Source: Leptobrachium leishanense (lineage: Eukaryota > Chordata > Amphibia > Anura > Megophryidae). Taken from it: DNA of 64,000 nt. Shown here in pieces: positions 54,931-64,000 of this stretch. The notes under the pieces are model-generated. The model saw only the letters and a program-made list of their open reading frames with translations, was not told the DNA's origin and did not search any database. Within the stretch, counting starts at the first letter, position 1. The number at the start of each line of letters is the position of its first letter. The position numbers and the translations under genes were made by a program. The stretch lies in NCBI GenBank assembly GCA_009667805.1, contig CM019068.1:2339218-2403217 (forward strand), read 5' to 3'.

Positions 54931-57900
54931 CTAATAAACAGGAGTTCCCATATTCATCATTTCTGCAAAAGCATACAGGAAATCAACAACTTTACAGTGT
55001 AGCTGAGGCACTGGGACATAGCTAGGTTCTCCAACGTGATCGTAAGTAAGAACCCTGGGAGGTTGTCTCGCTCTAGTGCCCTGTCTCAATTCTCTCTGAG
55101 GAAGTCCATAGTGTGCCTGGGAATCTTCGGCTCCTGCCATTGGGTTGGGGAGGTCACCAGAGGCTTGAGGCCCTGGCTTTCCCATGATACAAGAGTCTCT
55201 TTCAGGGGTCCCAGGCACAAAACTAGGGCTGTTTGGATCCAATGTAGAAGAGGCTATGGGAGGAGAGGGAGGTGGCTGCTGAGAAGTGTCTTGTACCATC
55301 CACCACTCGTCACTGTGGTCAGTGGATTCTAGGGTCTTTTCTTTAGCTCTCTCCACATTACAGTCTTGCACTGTCTCCTCCATGCCCCTTACAGGTGGTG
55401 CGGATATATTCTCACTCTCTTCATTTCCTTTCTGGAACTCTTCTTGGGAGTATAACACTGGCAGCAGATGGTTCCTGTGCCATGCCTTGATACGACCTTC
55501 TGGTCCCTTGATCTTGTATACAGGAAGTCCTGGCAACTTGGCGACCACTTCAAACAGAATGTCTTTCCATCTATCTGCAAGCTTATGTTTCCCAGGCACC
55601 CCTAGATTCCGGAGAAGAACTTTATCCCCGGGCTGTATCTCTCTATATTTTACTTTGGCATCATAGCGCCTCTTGTTTTGTTCATTCAACTTAGCAGCAG
55701 ACTGAATAGATAATTCATAAGCTCTCTGAAGGTTCTGTTTCAGTGACTTGACATATTGATAATGAGAGACAAGACTCGACCCATCTGAAGAAACTCCCAG
55801 CCTCAAATCTATGGGCAAGCGGGCTTCCCTCCCAAACATTAAGAAATATGGTGAAAATCCAGTAGATTCATGTCTCGTACAGTTGTAAGCATGCACCATA
55901 GCTTCCACATGCCGACTCCAAGCTCTTTTTTCTACGTGTGGCAGTGTACCCAACATATCCAAAAGGGTCCTGTTAAATCGCTCAGGCTGTGCATCGCCTT
56001 CTGGGTGATAGGGAGTAGTCCTTGACTTATTAACGTTGAGCAAGCTCAGGAATTCCTTGATGATTCGACTTTCAAAATCTCTGCCCTGATCAGAATGTAT
56101 CCGATTGGGCAGACCATAATGCACAAAGTACTTTTGCCACAAAATCTTGGCTACCGTCAATGCCTTTTGATCTTTGGTGGGAAATGCTTGAGCGTAGCGT
56201 GTGAAATGATCTGTAACCACCAGGACATTTCCAATGCCAGCAGAGTCATTTTCAATACACAGAAAATCCATGCAGACCAGATCCAGGGGACCATTACTTT
56301 TAAGATGGCCCATGGGTGCAGCCTTTACGGGTAGGGTCTTCCTCTGTATGCATCTTTTGCAGGTTTTTATATACTGCTCCACCGTCTCTCTCATCTTTGG
56401 CCAAAAAAATCTATCTTGCACTAGACCATATGTTTTGTCTATTCCAAGATGTCCATGCTGATCGTGTAGGGCTCTCAGAACCATCCCCCTGAACCGGTGA
56501 GGGAGCACCAACTGCTTGCGATCTGGGTGATCATGGTACTCAATAATCCGATACAACAACCCTTCCTCCAGATGCAATTTGCTCCATTCTCGCCGAAATA
56601 TCTCCTTCAGTCCTGAGGGAAGACTGGTCAGAAGGTCAGGATTCTTCGCCTTCACGGCCTTGATGACATTGCCTACATGCCAATCTTGAGCCTGAGCTCT
56701 CCGCTTGTCCGCTGTCGTGATATCTGACCAATGCTGTAGAATAATGGGAGCACTGAAGGCTTCGGGCACAACTCCAGGTGAACAGCTAATGGAGTCTATT
56801 CCCCTAAGTTCGGTAAAATCTTCTGGGTGTTCTACAACTACCGCCGTATTACATAGAGCCCTCACTCCAGGTCCAGGGACTTCTTCCCACTCCTCTTCTT
56901 CTTGATGAGGAGGAAGCCCGGGTCGCCGTGATAGCGCATCTGCACTGATGTTTTTGGGGCCCGGTTTATATCTCAGATGGAAACGGTAATTCGACAACGC
57001 CGCCAACCATCGATGTCCGGTGGCATCCAGTTTTGCTGTCGTCTGTATGTAAGTAAGGGGATTGTTATCCGTTCTTACTTCAAACTCTGTCCCATACAGA
57101 TAATCATGAAGTTTGTCTACTATTGCCCATTTAAGAGCCAAAAATTCCAGCTTGTGGACCGGGTAGTTCTTCTCACTCCCTGTTATGCTTCGACTAATGT
57201 AAGCAACTGGTCTCAGTCCCTCAGCATAACTCTGGTGTAGTACACCTCCTACGCCCTCCAGACTAGCATCTACATGGAGCACATAAGGCCTTTCAGGATC
57301 TGCATAGGCCAGCACTGGGGCTTCAGTGAGCTTCTTCTTCAGGGTGAGGAAAGCCTGCTCGCATTCAGAGGTCCATTTTTCCCCGAAGGAATCTCTGGAA
57401 TATAACACTTTAGAACCATCTGCACTTAAAGAGCCTTTTAGGAGATTATGCAATTCGTGCGCTATCTTGGAGTAGCCTTCCACAAATCTACGGTAATACC
57501 CACAGAATCCAAGAAAGGACCTTAGTTCTCCAACATTATCCGGCTTGGGCCAGTTCACCACAGCTTCGATTTTGGCCGGGTCAGTTGCAACCCCTTGGGC
57601 AGAAACTATATGTCCCACGTAGGTGACAGAGCTTCTAGCGAACTTGCATTTGTCTAAGGATAGTTTTAATCCCTCAGCTTCAAGTCTATCCAACACTTTC
57701 AATAGTCGGTGCTCATGCTCCTCTGGAGTCTTCCCAAACACTATGAGATCATCCAAGTACACCAAGCACTCTCGAGGGTTCATATCCCCAACGGTTTTCT
57801 CCATTAGACGTTGGAAAGTGGCGGGAGCTCCAGTGATACCTTGGGGCATCCGCGTAAACTGGTAAAATCCCAGAGGACAGATAAAGGCGTTTTTTTCCTG

Positions 57901-59559
57901 ATCATCTACCTTCATGGGTACCTGGTAATACCCAGACCTTAGATCAAGTACACTGAACCACTGACTTCCAGACAGAGCATTCAGCAGATCTTCTATCCGG
58001 GGCAACGTATACTGGTCTGGTATGGTGCGCTTATTTAGTGTCCTGTAATCTATGCACAGCCGGACTGATCCATTCTTCTTGCGTACTACTACGATTGGGG
58101 ATGCATAGGGGCTACGAGATTCTGTAATAATCCCTGCTCCTTCCATCTGATGGAGAATATCCCTGACATCTTGTATGTCACGGGGTGGAATACGTCTAGA
58201 TCTTTCCCGAAAGGGGGCAAAGTTGGATAATCGGATGGCATGGGTGGCACTTTTTGCACAGCCTACATCCATCTCTTCTTTGGAGAACACACTCTCTCTG
58301 GCTTGGAGTTTAGTTCGGAGACTATCCTTCCATTCCTGGGATAGGGGAGAATCCTCTAGACTGAAATCCGCAGGAGTCCCGGGCATCTTCCCCTCTTCAG
58401 CTGTCACTGCCATAATCGAGGAGATTTGGTCTAGCAGGTGGATCACTCCCAGCAGCTGACCCCGGTCTATACGCACTTCAGTGTGAGTTAGGTTTTGCAC
58501 CATCACCGGAAAGGCTTGCCCCCGGTGGTTCTTCCAGTCTTTAACTTCAGGTATGACCATCCATCCTTTCTGAGCGTCATCCTCCGGAAGGGATTCAATT
58601 AAGTATTGTCGCCCACCATCTAAAATTCCATCATGTAGAGTTGCCGAGGCCCGTAGGGATAGTGTTTCACCTGGTCTGATGAACACAGCTCCAATTCCGA
58701 TGTAATGGCATTTTCCAGCTTTAGCCTGCAATGCCAGTCGCTGACACTCTTCTCCAAGGTGCGGACTAACTTCCATCAGATGATCCAGTGAAGCACCCCT
58801 CGTTCCCCCAAGGTAGTTTCTGAATACATCCTGCACCACCCTGGCATTGGTCCCGAGTATGATGGGGGCACAAACTTTCTTCACATCTGGGCAGATTATG
58901 GCCTCCAACTCCATGCTCTGTTCTGTTCCGGTATTCAACTGAGGAATGGTGATGGCGACCTTGATGCTTCCATCAGTCTTGCAGACTTGATCTCCCATGC
59001 CCCATAGCTGCATCTCTTCAGTGGGCAGTAAGGGCAGATGCTTTAAATGCTGCTCATAGAATGACCTGTAAACTATAGTCACCTGTGACCCAGTATCTAA
59101 CAGTGCTGAAGCATAGATGCCATTGATTAGTACATGGATGATAGACCTGGGCCCTACTTTGGGATTGGCCTGTAAATGAGGAGCTCTTTTTTTAGTCCAG
59201 TTTCTCCTTTTTTTCTTAATTTTCTTTGAGAAAACTGTACTGTCTTCCAGGGGTCCTATCACTAGCACATGCCCGTCTTCTCCCGAAGGGGCAGGGCATT
59301 CCCTGGCAAAATGTCCTGGCTGGCCGCAAGTAAAACATTTCCTCTCCCTTGGTTGATTTCGAGTCAGCCGGGTGGGCTCTGCCCTTTTCGGATCCCGCTC
59401 GGACCGTGGAGGATGTGACTGAGACTCTAATTCTGCTAGTCTTTCCCTGAGGCTAGCCATTTCAGTGTTCTCTTTTTCCCGAGGTTTCGTCAGGTTTTCT
59501 TTGGAGGTGGCAGGAGAAAATATCTGACTCTCGATCTCCTTCACTTGGGTTATGAGCAA
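54931..59559 (-). CDS. pol: Pol polyprotein (CCHC, protease, RT, RNase H, integrase)
   Basis: A 1542-codon open frame. CCHC knuckle CFTCGQPGHFAREC (residues 75-88); protease LLDTGSQVT (about 153-161); RT with MPQGITGAPATFQ and YLDDLIVF; RNase H with HVDASLEGVGGVL, the KLEFLALKW Glu and RTDNNPLTY; integrase zinc finger (HGHLGIDKT, CKRCIQRK) and core with MDFLCIE, HSDQGRDFES and PERFNRTLL, so all three acidic residues are present. It overlaps gag by 98 bases in the +1 frame relative to gag, so expression needs a frameshift or an alternative start. The nucleocapsid knuckle is in pol, not gag. No stop or indel seen. Confidence 0.95.
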   Translation of the reverse strand: MLITQVKEIESQIFSPATSKENLTKPREKENTEMASLRERLAELESQSHPPRSERDPKRAEPTRLTRNQPRERKCFTCGQPGHFARECPAPSGEDGHVLVIGPLEDSTVFSKKIKKKRRNWTKKRAPHLQANPKVGPRSIIHVLINGIYASALLDTGSQVTIVYRSFYEQHLKHLPLLPTEEMQLWGMGDQVCKTDGSIKVAITIPQLNTGTEQSMELEAIICPDVKKVCAPIILGTNARVVQDVFRNYLGGTRGASLDHLMEVSPHLGEECQRLALQAKAGKCHYIGIGAVFIRPGETLSLRASATLHDGILDGGRQYLIESLPEDDAQKGWMVIPEVKDWKNHRGQAFPVMVQNLTHTEVRIDRGQLLGVIHLLDQISSIMAVTAEEGKMPGTPADFSLEDSPLSQEWKDSLRTKLQARESVFSKEEMDVGCAKSATHAIRLSNFAPFRERSRRIPPRDIQDVRDILHQMEGAGIITESRSPYASPIVVVRKKNGSVRLCIDYRTLNKRTIPDQYTLPRIEDLLNALSGSQWFSVLDLRSGYYQVPMKVDDQEKNAFICPLGFYQFTRMPQGITGAPATFQRLMEKTVGDMNPRECLVYLDDLIVFGKTPEEHEHRLLKVLDRLEAEGLKLSLDKCKFARSSVTYVGHIVSAQGVATDPAKIEAVVNWPKPDNVGELRSFLGFCGYYRRFVEGYSKIAHELHNLLKGSLSADGSKVLYSRDSFGEKWTSECEQAFLTLKKKLTEAPVLAYADPERPYVLHVDASLEGVGGVLHQSYAEGLRPVAYISRSITGSEKNYPVHKLEFLALKWAIVDKLHDYLYGTEFEVRTDNNPLTYIQTTAKLDATGHRWLAALSNYRFHLRYKPGPKNISADALSRRPGLPPHQEEEEWEEVPGPGVRALCNTAVVVEHPEDFTELRGIDSISCSPGVVPEAFSAPIILQHWSDITTADKRRAQAQDWHVGNVIKAVKAKNPDLLTSLPSGLKEIFRREWSKLHLEEGLLYRIIEYHDHPDRKQLVLPHRFRGMVLRALHDQHGHLGIDKTYGLVQDRFFWPKMRETVEQYIKTCKRCIQRKTLPVKAAPMGHLKSNGPLDLVCMDFLCIENDSAGIGNVLVVTDHFTRYAQAFPTKDQKALTVAKILWQKYFVHYGLPNRIHSDQGRDFESRIIKEFLSLLNVNKSRTTPYHPEGDAQPERFNRTLLDMLGTLPHVEKRAWSRHVEAMVHAYNCTRHESTGFSPYFLMFGREARLPIDLRLGVSSDGSSLVSHYQYVKSLKQNLQRAYELSIQSAAKLNEQNKRRYDAKVKYREIQPGDKVLLRNLGVPGKHKLADRWKDILFEVVAKLPGLPVYKIKGPEGRIKAWHRNHLLPVLYSQEEFQKGNEESENISAPPVRGMEETVQDCNVERAKEKTLESTDHSDEWWMVQDTSQQPPPSPPIASSTLDPNSPSFVPGTPERDSCIMGKPGPQASGDLPNPMAGAEDSQAHYGLPQRELRQGTRARQPPRVLTYDHVGEPSYVPVPQLHCKVVDFLYAFAEMMNMGTPVY

Positions 59560-60778
59560 TATAAAAATCTAAATCTTCTTTAGTCAGTCCTGCTCGCAAA
59601 GTAACAATTACTGGGTCATCGGACAAGGCACCCCGCAATACTTGTTTTGTCAATTTCACATGAGCTTGAGCAGGTAACACTACATTCTTTTCCATCAGTT
59701 TTCCCAAAAACACTTGCAATCTGGTAACATAGTCAGACAACCTCTCATGTTTCTTTTGACGGGTATTATAGAACTTATTAAGAAGACTTTCGGCATCCTC
59801 CACATCTCCATATACTCGTTGTAATACCAGTAGGTACTCCTGAGACTCAATTTCTCCTTTTAAGATTTTATGTGCATTCACAATGTCCGTAGCTGGGGAC
59901 CGCAGACTCTCCATTATTCTCTGTCGTTTCATAGCATCAGTACAGGTCCATTCGCCCAGCAATTGTGCTGCATTCCGCTTCCATATTTCAAAACTCTCTT
60001 CTCCCGATGGAACGGGTTGCATCCCTGAGAATACCCTCAACTTGCGATAGCTATGAGTATGATTAGCTGTCACAATTGCCTCTGAGAGTTTCCTGAGTAC
60101 ATCTGGTATATCGCCATTACTAGCCTCAGTTGGGTTTGGCACATTGCTAGGTCTAGAAGACGTGGTCGGTATTTCATCCACAAAATCAATGTGGTTGACA
60201 CGGAGCCTCTTCTCCTCTTGGGGTGGAATAGGTAATGTCCGGTGCCATCTCTTTGGAATGGCCCCTGCTTCTTCTTTGACACCGGCATATACAATCGGAC
60301 AAAACTCTGATAGTTCATCGCTTAAATGAAGACCTATTGGCTTTGTGCAGTTCCTGAGATCCTTCAATGCATAAACCAGGATATATTTCTCTCCTGTTTG
60401 GTTTCTCAACACATCCTTGATGGTCACCATAGTCTCTGGTATAAGATTCTCTAACACGCGAATGCATTGCATAGCCTGTCCTTGGGGTGGTATATTGCAT
60501 ACCATCAGGGCCTGGTATATGGGTATCCTCTGATTAATAGCCCACTCAGTTACAAACGACACCGTGGGTCGTGGCTCAAATGTAAGGTGGAAAAATGTAT
60601 CCTTTTTCATCTCAGCAGTGCCTCCATCTGTAACGCTCTTTTGCCGCTGGGGGCCGCCCCCGCTGGCACCCTCCAGCTGGGTTACACCTTCTTGCTTTAC
60701 CTGGTGGTCCTGAGTTTCCGCATTTTGGGAATAAGGATACATAGTGTTGGCAGTGCCTCCACCTGTCTGGGCATCCAT
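59462..60778 (-). CDS. gag: PNMA-like Gag protein
   Basis: From ATG 60778 the frame is 438 codons (an upstream in-frame ATG at 60865 is also possible). The first 50 codons lie inside the 5' LTR. An N-terminal domain (FVTEWAINQRIPIYQALMVC and following) resembles the RRM-like domain of PNMA proteins. The later half (LRVFSGMQPVPSGEESFEIW, ESLRSPATDIV, YGDVEDAESLLNKFYNTRQK) matches the PNMA capsid fold. Domesticated vertebrate PNMA genes derive from such Gags. Gag forms particles packaging the element's RNA. The family call rests on motif memory and should be checked by profile search. Confidence 0.8.
   Translation of the reverse strand: MDAQTGGGTANTMYPYSQNAETQDHQVKQEGVTQLEGASGGGPQRQKSVTDGGTAEMKKDTFFHLTFEPRPTVSFVTEWAINQRIPIYQALMVCNIPPQGQAMQCIRVLENLIPETMVTIKDVLRNQTGEKYILVYALKDLRNCTKPIGLHLSDELSEFCPIVYAGVKEEAGAIPKRWHRTLPIPPQEEKRLRVNHIDFVDEIPTTSSRPSNVPNPTEASNGDIPDVLRKLSEAIVTANHTHSYRKLRVFSGMQPVPSGEESFEIWKRNAAQLLGEWTCTDAMKRQRIMESLRSPATDIVNAHKILKGEIESQEYLLVLQRVYGDVEDAESLLNKFYNTRQKKHERLSDYVTRLQVFLGKLMEKNVVLPAQAHVKLTKQVLRGALSDDPVIVTLRAGLTKEDLDFYIAHNPSEGDRESDIFSCHLQRKPDETSGKREH
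60609..60626 (-). promoter_or_regulatory. Primer-binding site of the PNMA-Gag gypsy
   Basis: Minus strand TGGAGGCACTGCTGAGAT begins two bases after the LTR, as tRNA primer sites do. The implied tRNA 3' end (GCAGUGCCUCCA with U discriminator) looks most like tRNA-Thr but was not verified. The site is translated as part of gag. Confidence 0.65.
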
Positions 60779-61623
60779 GGCATGGACTGTTTGCCCAGGC
60801 AGGAACCTAATAATAACAACTACACAGTGGTACAATAAACAATATAAACTTGTATTGAAATGCAAGTGGCAGCATAAAAGGATTTCAGGTAATACAGTAG
60901 CTAACTAGACACACCAACTGCTCTCTAACCTCCCAGCCCAGGACCCTCCCAAACAACCTGGAACCACCCTGATCTTCGTCCTAATGACAGCGATGATGGG
61001 TACCAGTTGGTGCACATAAGAGATGGGGCCCTTTTAGCATAACGTAGCTGCCAGTACAGGAAAGGCTGTGGGTAAAATCCGCTCAGCAGCTGTGTGATTC
61101 TTAGTTAGTGTAAAGATGGATAGAATGCTGTCAGCGAGACAGAGAGAAAAGATGCTCGTTACCGCACAACTTCAGTTGCTCACAGTCCCAAGAAGGCTTC
61201 TTGAACGTTGTAACAATCTGCAGCCTCTGGATCAATTCTTCCCCACGCAGAATGCAGAATCTCCTCTGCCTGAAGTCAATGCCGCCAGCAAATCCCTCTG
61301 CCTGCGGCCTCCTTAACACAGGGCCCCTCTTCAAACACACTTGCCTCCTGAACAGTCCAGCACAATATACAGCAGACCAAGGTACACTCTCCAGCACTGG
61401 ATGCTGCTGATTCTCTGTGCTCCAGCTTGCACAGATCCTGGAAAATCTCTCTTATCTGACTGCTCACTCTCTTTGCTCACTTTGTTCTGCCCACGCTGCA
61501 TGCATGCTTTTTACTTCCTGTTTCTTTTAGCTTGGGTCCTTCCTTTCCCATACATTGTCCTCTGGCTCCCCCTAGAGGCATAACAGCTGCAGTCCTCAGA
61601 GCCAAATTAAACACAGTACTACA
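60629..61623 (-). repeat. 5' LTR of the PNMA-Gag gypsy, containing the gag start
   Basis: Near-identical partner of 53778-54771. A second TGGAGGCACTGC, identical to the first 12 bases of the primer site, lies at 60750-60761. A TATA-like TTTATATTG (60838-60846 complement) precedes the gag ATG at 60778. Confidence 0.95.
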
Positions 61624-61713
61624 CTACTGTTATATTTTTTCAACACTTTCAGTCAAAAATAGAAACCTGCTTTACTTACTGTATTTTCCTTCTTTCATTT
61701 ATTGGATATATAG

Positions 61714-61867
61714 AAGGAGAAGCCAGACCGGACACTGACAGGTCCAGCGTCAGGATGGCGATCGGCGAGCTACGCCTGGCTGGCAGCAACCTTGAGCCAT
61801 CCAGGAGTTGCTGCAGGAGTTCAGGCAGCATATTAATAACGCCGTTGAAATCCTGGAGCGGCAGTGA
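61714..61867 (+). pseudogene. Myb-like protein, last exon (one frameshift)
   Basis: Acceptor GGATATATAG, then SSVRMAIGELRLAGSNLE in the frame expected after a phase-1 intron. Near 61797 the similarity moves to another frame, which gives IQELLQEFRQHINNAVEILE and stops at TGA 61865. The C-terminal helix is usual for Harbinger Myb-like proteins and NAIF-like genes. The single-base loss suggests the gene is no longer functional, or is a sequencing error. Confidence 0.55.
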
Positions 61868-62536
61868 GACCAGCCTCCTCCTCCCCTGAAGGAAAAGGAA
61901 TCCTCGGACCACCATCTGCAAACCTATAAGAAGGACCCTATAAGTAGTTAAATAACACCCCATGAATTATAATATTAATAGATAAATTAAGGTTTAAAAT
62001 ATAAGAAATAGTTTTAAGATAAATTGATAATCAGCAGTATTATAGGACGAAGGTTCACTTCTCAAGATGTTTGCAAATGTCTTTAGAATGACAAGGATAC
62101 TGATGTTTGCAAATGTTTTTAGAATGGCAAGGATGCTGATGTTTGCAAGTTTCTCTCAAGTGATAAAAAAGTGCTGATGTCTTAAAAAAGTACTGATGTC
62201 TTAAGAAATGCTGATATCTCAAGAAATCACATGCCGAGGCCACGGGACTGTCTAGAAATGTGTCACCAGACCTGTATTGAAACTGGCCAATGAACTATGT
62301 TATGTTTTGAAATGTTAACTAATGAAATAAAAAGACAACGCCTTGACATAGGTATAAATATGTGTCAAGAACCGTTGGAAGGCAGAGAGAAATTGCCAGA
62401 CAAAATTACATGCCTCGTGTGTCCTTTTTGAAAGGATTTTCTCTCTCCCTGCGCAGGAGGAGAGTTAACTCAAGGTGTGCCTAAGACAGGGTCTTAGGGG
62501 TTAAGGACGGAAAATTGGAGACCATTATTCTCTTCA
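61868..62536 (+). mobile_element. 5' LTR of an endogenous retrovirus (left edge not defined)
   Basis: The right edge is ...CTCTTCA at 62536, just before a primer site. The upstream region has about 40-bp direct repeats with GATGTTTGCAAATG and TTTAGAATGGCAAGGATG (62065-62155), typical of a U3 enhancer, and TATAAATA at 62353-62360. The start is uncertain; TGAATTATAA near 61962 is a candidate that would pair with the TTCA end. Confidence 0.6.
62353..62360 (+). promoter_or_regulatory. Retroviral LTR TATA box
   Basis: TATAAATA about 180 bp before the LTR end, placing a transcript start near 62383. Confidence 0.6.
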
Positions 62537-62539
62537 ATC

Positions 62540-62554
62540 TGGAGGCACTGCCGA
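62540..62554 (+). promoter_or_regulatory. Retroviral primer-binding site
   Basis: TGGAGGCACTGCCGA lies three bases after the LTR end. The first 12 bases are identical to the primer site of the gypsy at 60626, implying the same tRNA primer. Confidence 0.65.
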
Positions 62555-63633
62555 CATGAACGGTCACCCCTCGTCCTGGTGAGTATATTGTCTTGTCTGG
62601 ACGAGGGCAATGACAGCGTTTATCTCGAACTAAAGTTAGTTGTCCATGTCCTATAGTGTAAAAGGAAACGTTGCCAGGGGCCGTTTATTACAAATTAAAA
62701 GAAAACGTTGCCAGGGGCCGTTTATTTAAAGATGGAGTGAGTCAGGGACCACACTCAATAGAAGGGACATTATATGTCCAATTGATCACACCTTGCGTTA
62801 ACCCTCATAAGAATAATAGAGTATAAGAATAATAGAGTGTAAGTATATTAGCGTATAAGAATATTAGAGTGTTAAGATTTACTGTTGAACGATCTGTAAG
62901 GTAAGACAGACGTCCCTCAGTTGTGATAATAGAGTAAATTATATAAATTGTAGAGGTATAAGTTAAGGTGCCGAGTGGTCTGTAAGGTAAGACGGACGCT
63001 CGTCATTCCTGTATTACCGGTTTAATTACATGTATATATATGTATATATTGTTAAAGTATATATTATAGAGTGATAAGTTAATTGGGTGGCAGGAAAATC
63101 TGTAAAGTATGCAGACTTTTGCCCCTTTGTATACTGATGGTACTGTGTATATATATATGTATATATAAGAGCTGACTGGTTGGACATTGTTTGCTGTGAG
63201 GTGCATGTTGTATTAAGCAGAGGTGTTTGTTGGCCATTTGTGTGTTAGTTGCTGACTGATGGGGTGGATGATGTTGGTCATGTATGCAGTTACTAACCGG
63301 AGATACATATATTGTGAAGCTAGTTTTTATATACTATTGGATTGTGGTTTATAAATTTTTGTTTATGATATGAAGGAATTATATAACTACAAAATAAAAA
63401 GCAAAAGATTAGAAGTTTGATTCTCGAGAATAGGGGAGGATTCACTAAATAAGTTTTTATTACCTATCCTTAAATTAGCTCATCTTTTGTTGATCCATGT
63501 GGCATAGAGATATATATATATATATATATAGTAAGAATTTAAATTGTTTTTCTTTTCGAGCACTGTGAAGAGCCTCTCTTTTTTCTTTCTTTCTCTATTT
63601 TACCTGCCTGATTATTCAATTGTACAACTAACC
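62555..63633 (+). other. Retroviral leader with candidate splice donor
   Basis: About 1.1 kb between primer site and gag. CCTG|GTGAGTATA at 62579 is a good splice donor, as used for subgenomic retroviral RNA. Two GAAACGTTGCCAGGGGCCGT repeats (62667 and 62703) and short AATAGAGT repeats follow. A (TA)n run lies at about 63509-63530. Confidence 0.5.
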
Positions 63634-64000
63634 ATGGGTATTTAAAGTAGCAAGGTTAAAGAATATCCCTTACTGAAAATAGGAGAGTTTTGTAAAGATT
63701 ATGTAGCACGAGTAGGGGGCACAGATTGCTATTTAATTAACCCATGGATAGATAATCTAGCGGGATGGACAGAAGCAGTGGGAGTTGTGATCCTTTCCTC
63801 AGACAGGGAGACCACAGCCCATTCTATATGGATATAGTGAAAGGATTATGTCTCGACGACACCGAGGCATGGCCCTATTATCAGGGAGACCCTCAGTGGG
63901 ACATGCAGTATATGAAATTGGGGAGGGGGGGACAATGATTAATGGTGAAACAATGTAGAAGAGGGACCCCATTGTCCTCTGACAGCGCCAGACTGCATAA
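63634..64000 (+). pseudogene. gag: Endogenous retrovirus gag (matrix region), broken, runs off the window
   Basis: ATG 63634 begins Met-Gly, the N-myristoylation start of retroviral matrix proteins, but TAA follows at codon 4. The frame afterwards shows matrix-like sequence (KVKEYPLLKIGEFC, CYLINPWIDNLAGW) to about 63836, where stops and a change of frame occur. The layout resembles gamma/epsilon-type retroviruses. This is an old inactive copy; the rest lies beyond the window. Confidence 0.6.

Larger units (their letters stand above)
53778..61623 (-). mobile_element. Full-length Ty3/gypsy retrotransposon with PNMA-like Gag
   Basis: LTRs of 994 and 995 bp differ by one small change by eye (TTAGCAGTG against TTAGTTAGTG). 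The flanking duplication is CTAC (53774-53777, 61624-61627). Minus-strand order: 5' LTR, primer site, gag, pol (CCHC, protease, RT, RNase H, integrase), polypurine tract, 3' LTR. Both ORFs are open over their full length and all catalytic residues are present, so this is a very young, possibly active copy. Confidence 0.96.

Noticed and set aside
55036..58459. Plus-strand frames of 60-126 codons across the gypsy pol region
   Set aside because: Antisense shadows of the 1542-codon pol frame.

Overview
The window looks like intergenic DNA from a large, repeat-rich vertebrate genome, most likely an anuran amphibian. The reasons are the mixture of DIRS1-like tyrosine-recombinase retrotransposons, Sushi-type and PNMA-Gag-type Ty3/gypsy elements, hAT elements with TAGGGATGAGC ends, TTAA-flanked piggyBac-like elements, Tc1, CR1/L2-like LINEs, a Helitron and retroviral LTRs. 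I found no conventional host protein-coding gene, rRNA or functional tRNA. The species assignment is inference.

Layout. 1-1200: GC-rich repeat, an 81-bp tandem array and a partial gypsy LTR (minus). 1201-16573: a minus-strand DIRS element (copy A) split by nested insertions. The largest is a 10.8-kb hAT element (1715-12548, TSD GTTGAGAC) with a broken transposase gene. That hAT element itself holds a foldback relative (2132-3084), a same-family non-autonomous copy (6182-9015, TSD ATGGTGAG), and a TTAA element (10206-11363). DIRS A also holds a GGGCTC-ended MITE and a TTAA element. 16574-18736: a solo LTR, hairpins and a DIRS terminal arm. 18737-21055: a Tc1 element with a TTAA element in its TIR. 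21100-21635: a LINE 3' end. 21748-27669: a full-length Sushi-like gypsy (TSD GAAAA). 27675-32800: DIRS terminal DNA and DIRS copy B. 33310-34255: short tandem and inverted repeats. 34260-35400 and 39890-40520: low-repeat, possibly ancestral host DNA flanking a 3.5-kb minisatellite with a 30-bp unit. 40723-44095: two solo LTRs with 5-bp TSDs, then an ERV LTR with a tRNA-Leu-like primer site. 45729-49180: a CR1/L2-like LINE split by a DNA transposon. 49916-51360: a non-autonomous Helitron carrying a minisatellite. 51572-61867: a Myb/SANT-like transposon gene with tandemly duplicated exons, whose intron contains an apparently intact, very young gypsy element with a PNMA-like Gag (53778-61623). 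About 62000-64000: the 5' end of an endogenous retrovirus (LTR, primer site, leader, broken gag).

How the parts relate. The window is a layered record of insertions. Many boundaries are proven internally, because a second copy in the window supplies the empty site: DIRS A against DIRS B for the hAT and the two TTAA insertions, and the hAT 3' region against its nested copy for the MITE and SINE. Only the gypsy at 53778-61623 looks capable of encoding a full protein set. The other coding relics carry stops, frameshifts or interruptions. Coordinates come from reading the sequence by eye; edges given with explicit TSDs are exact, the others approximate.
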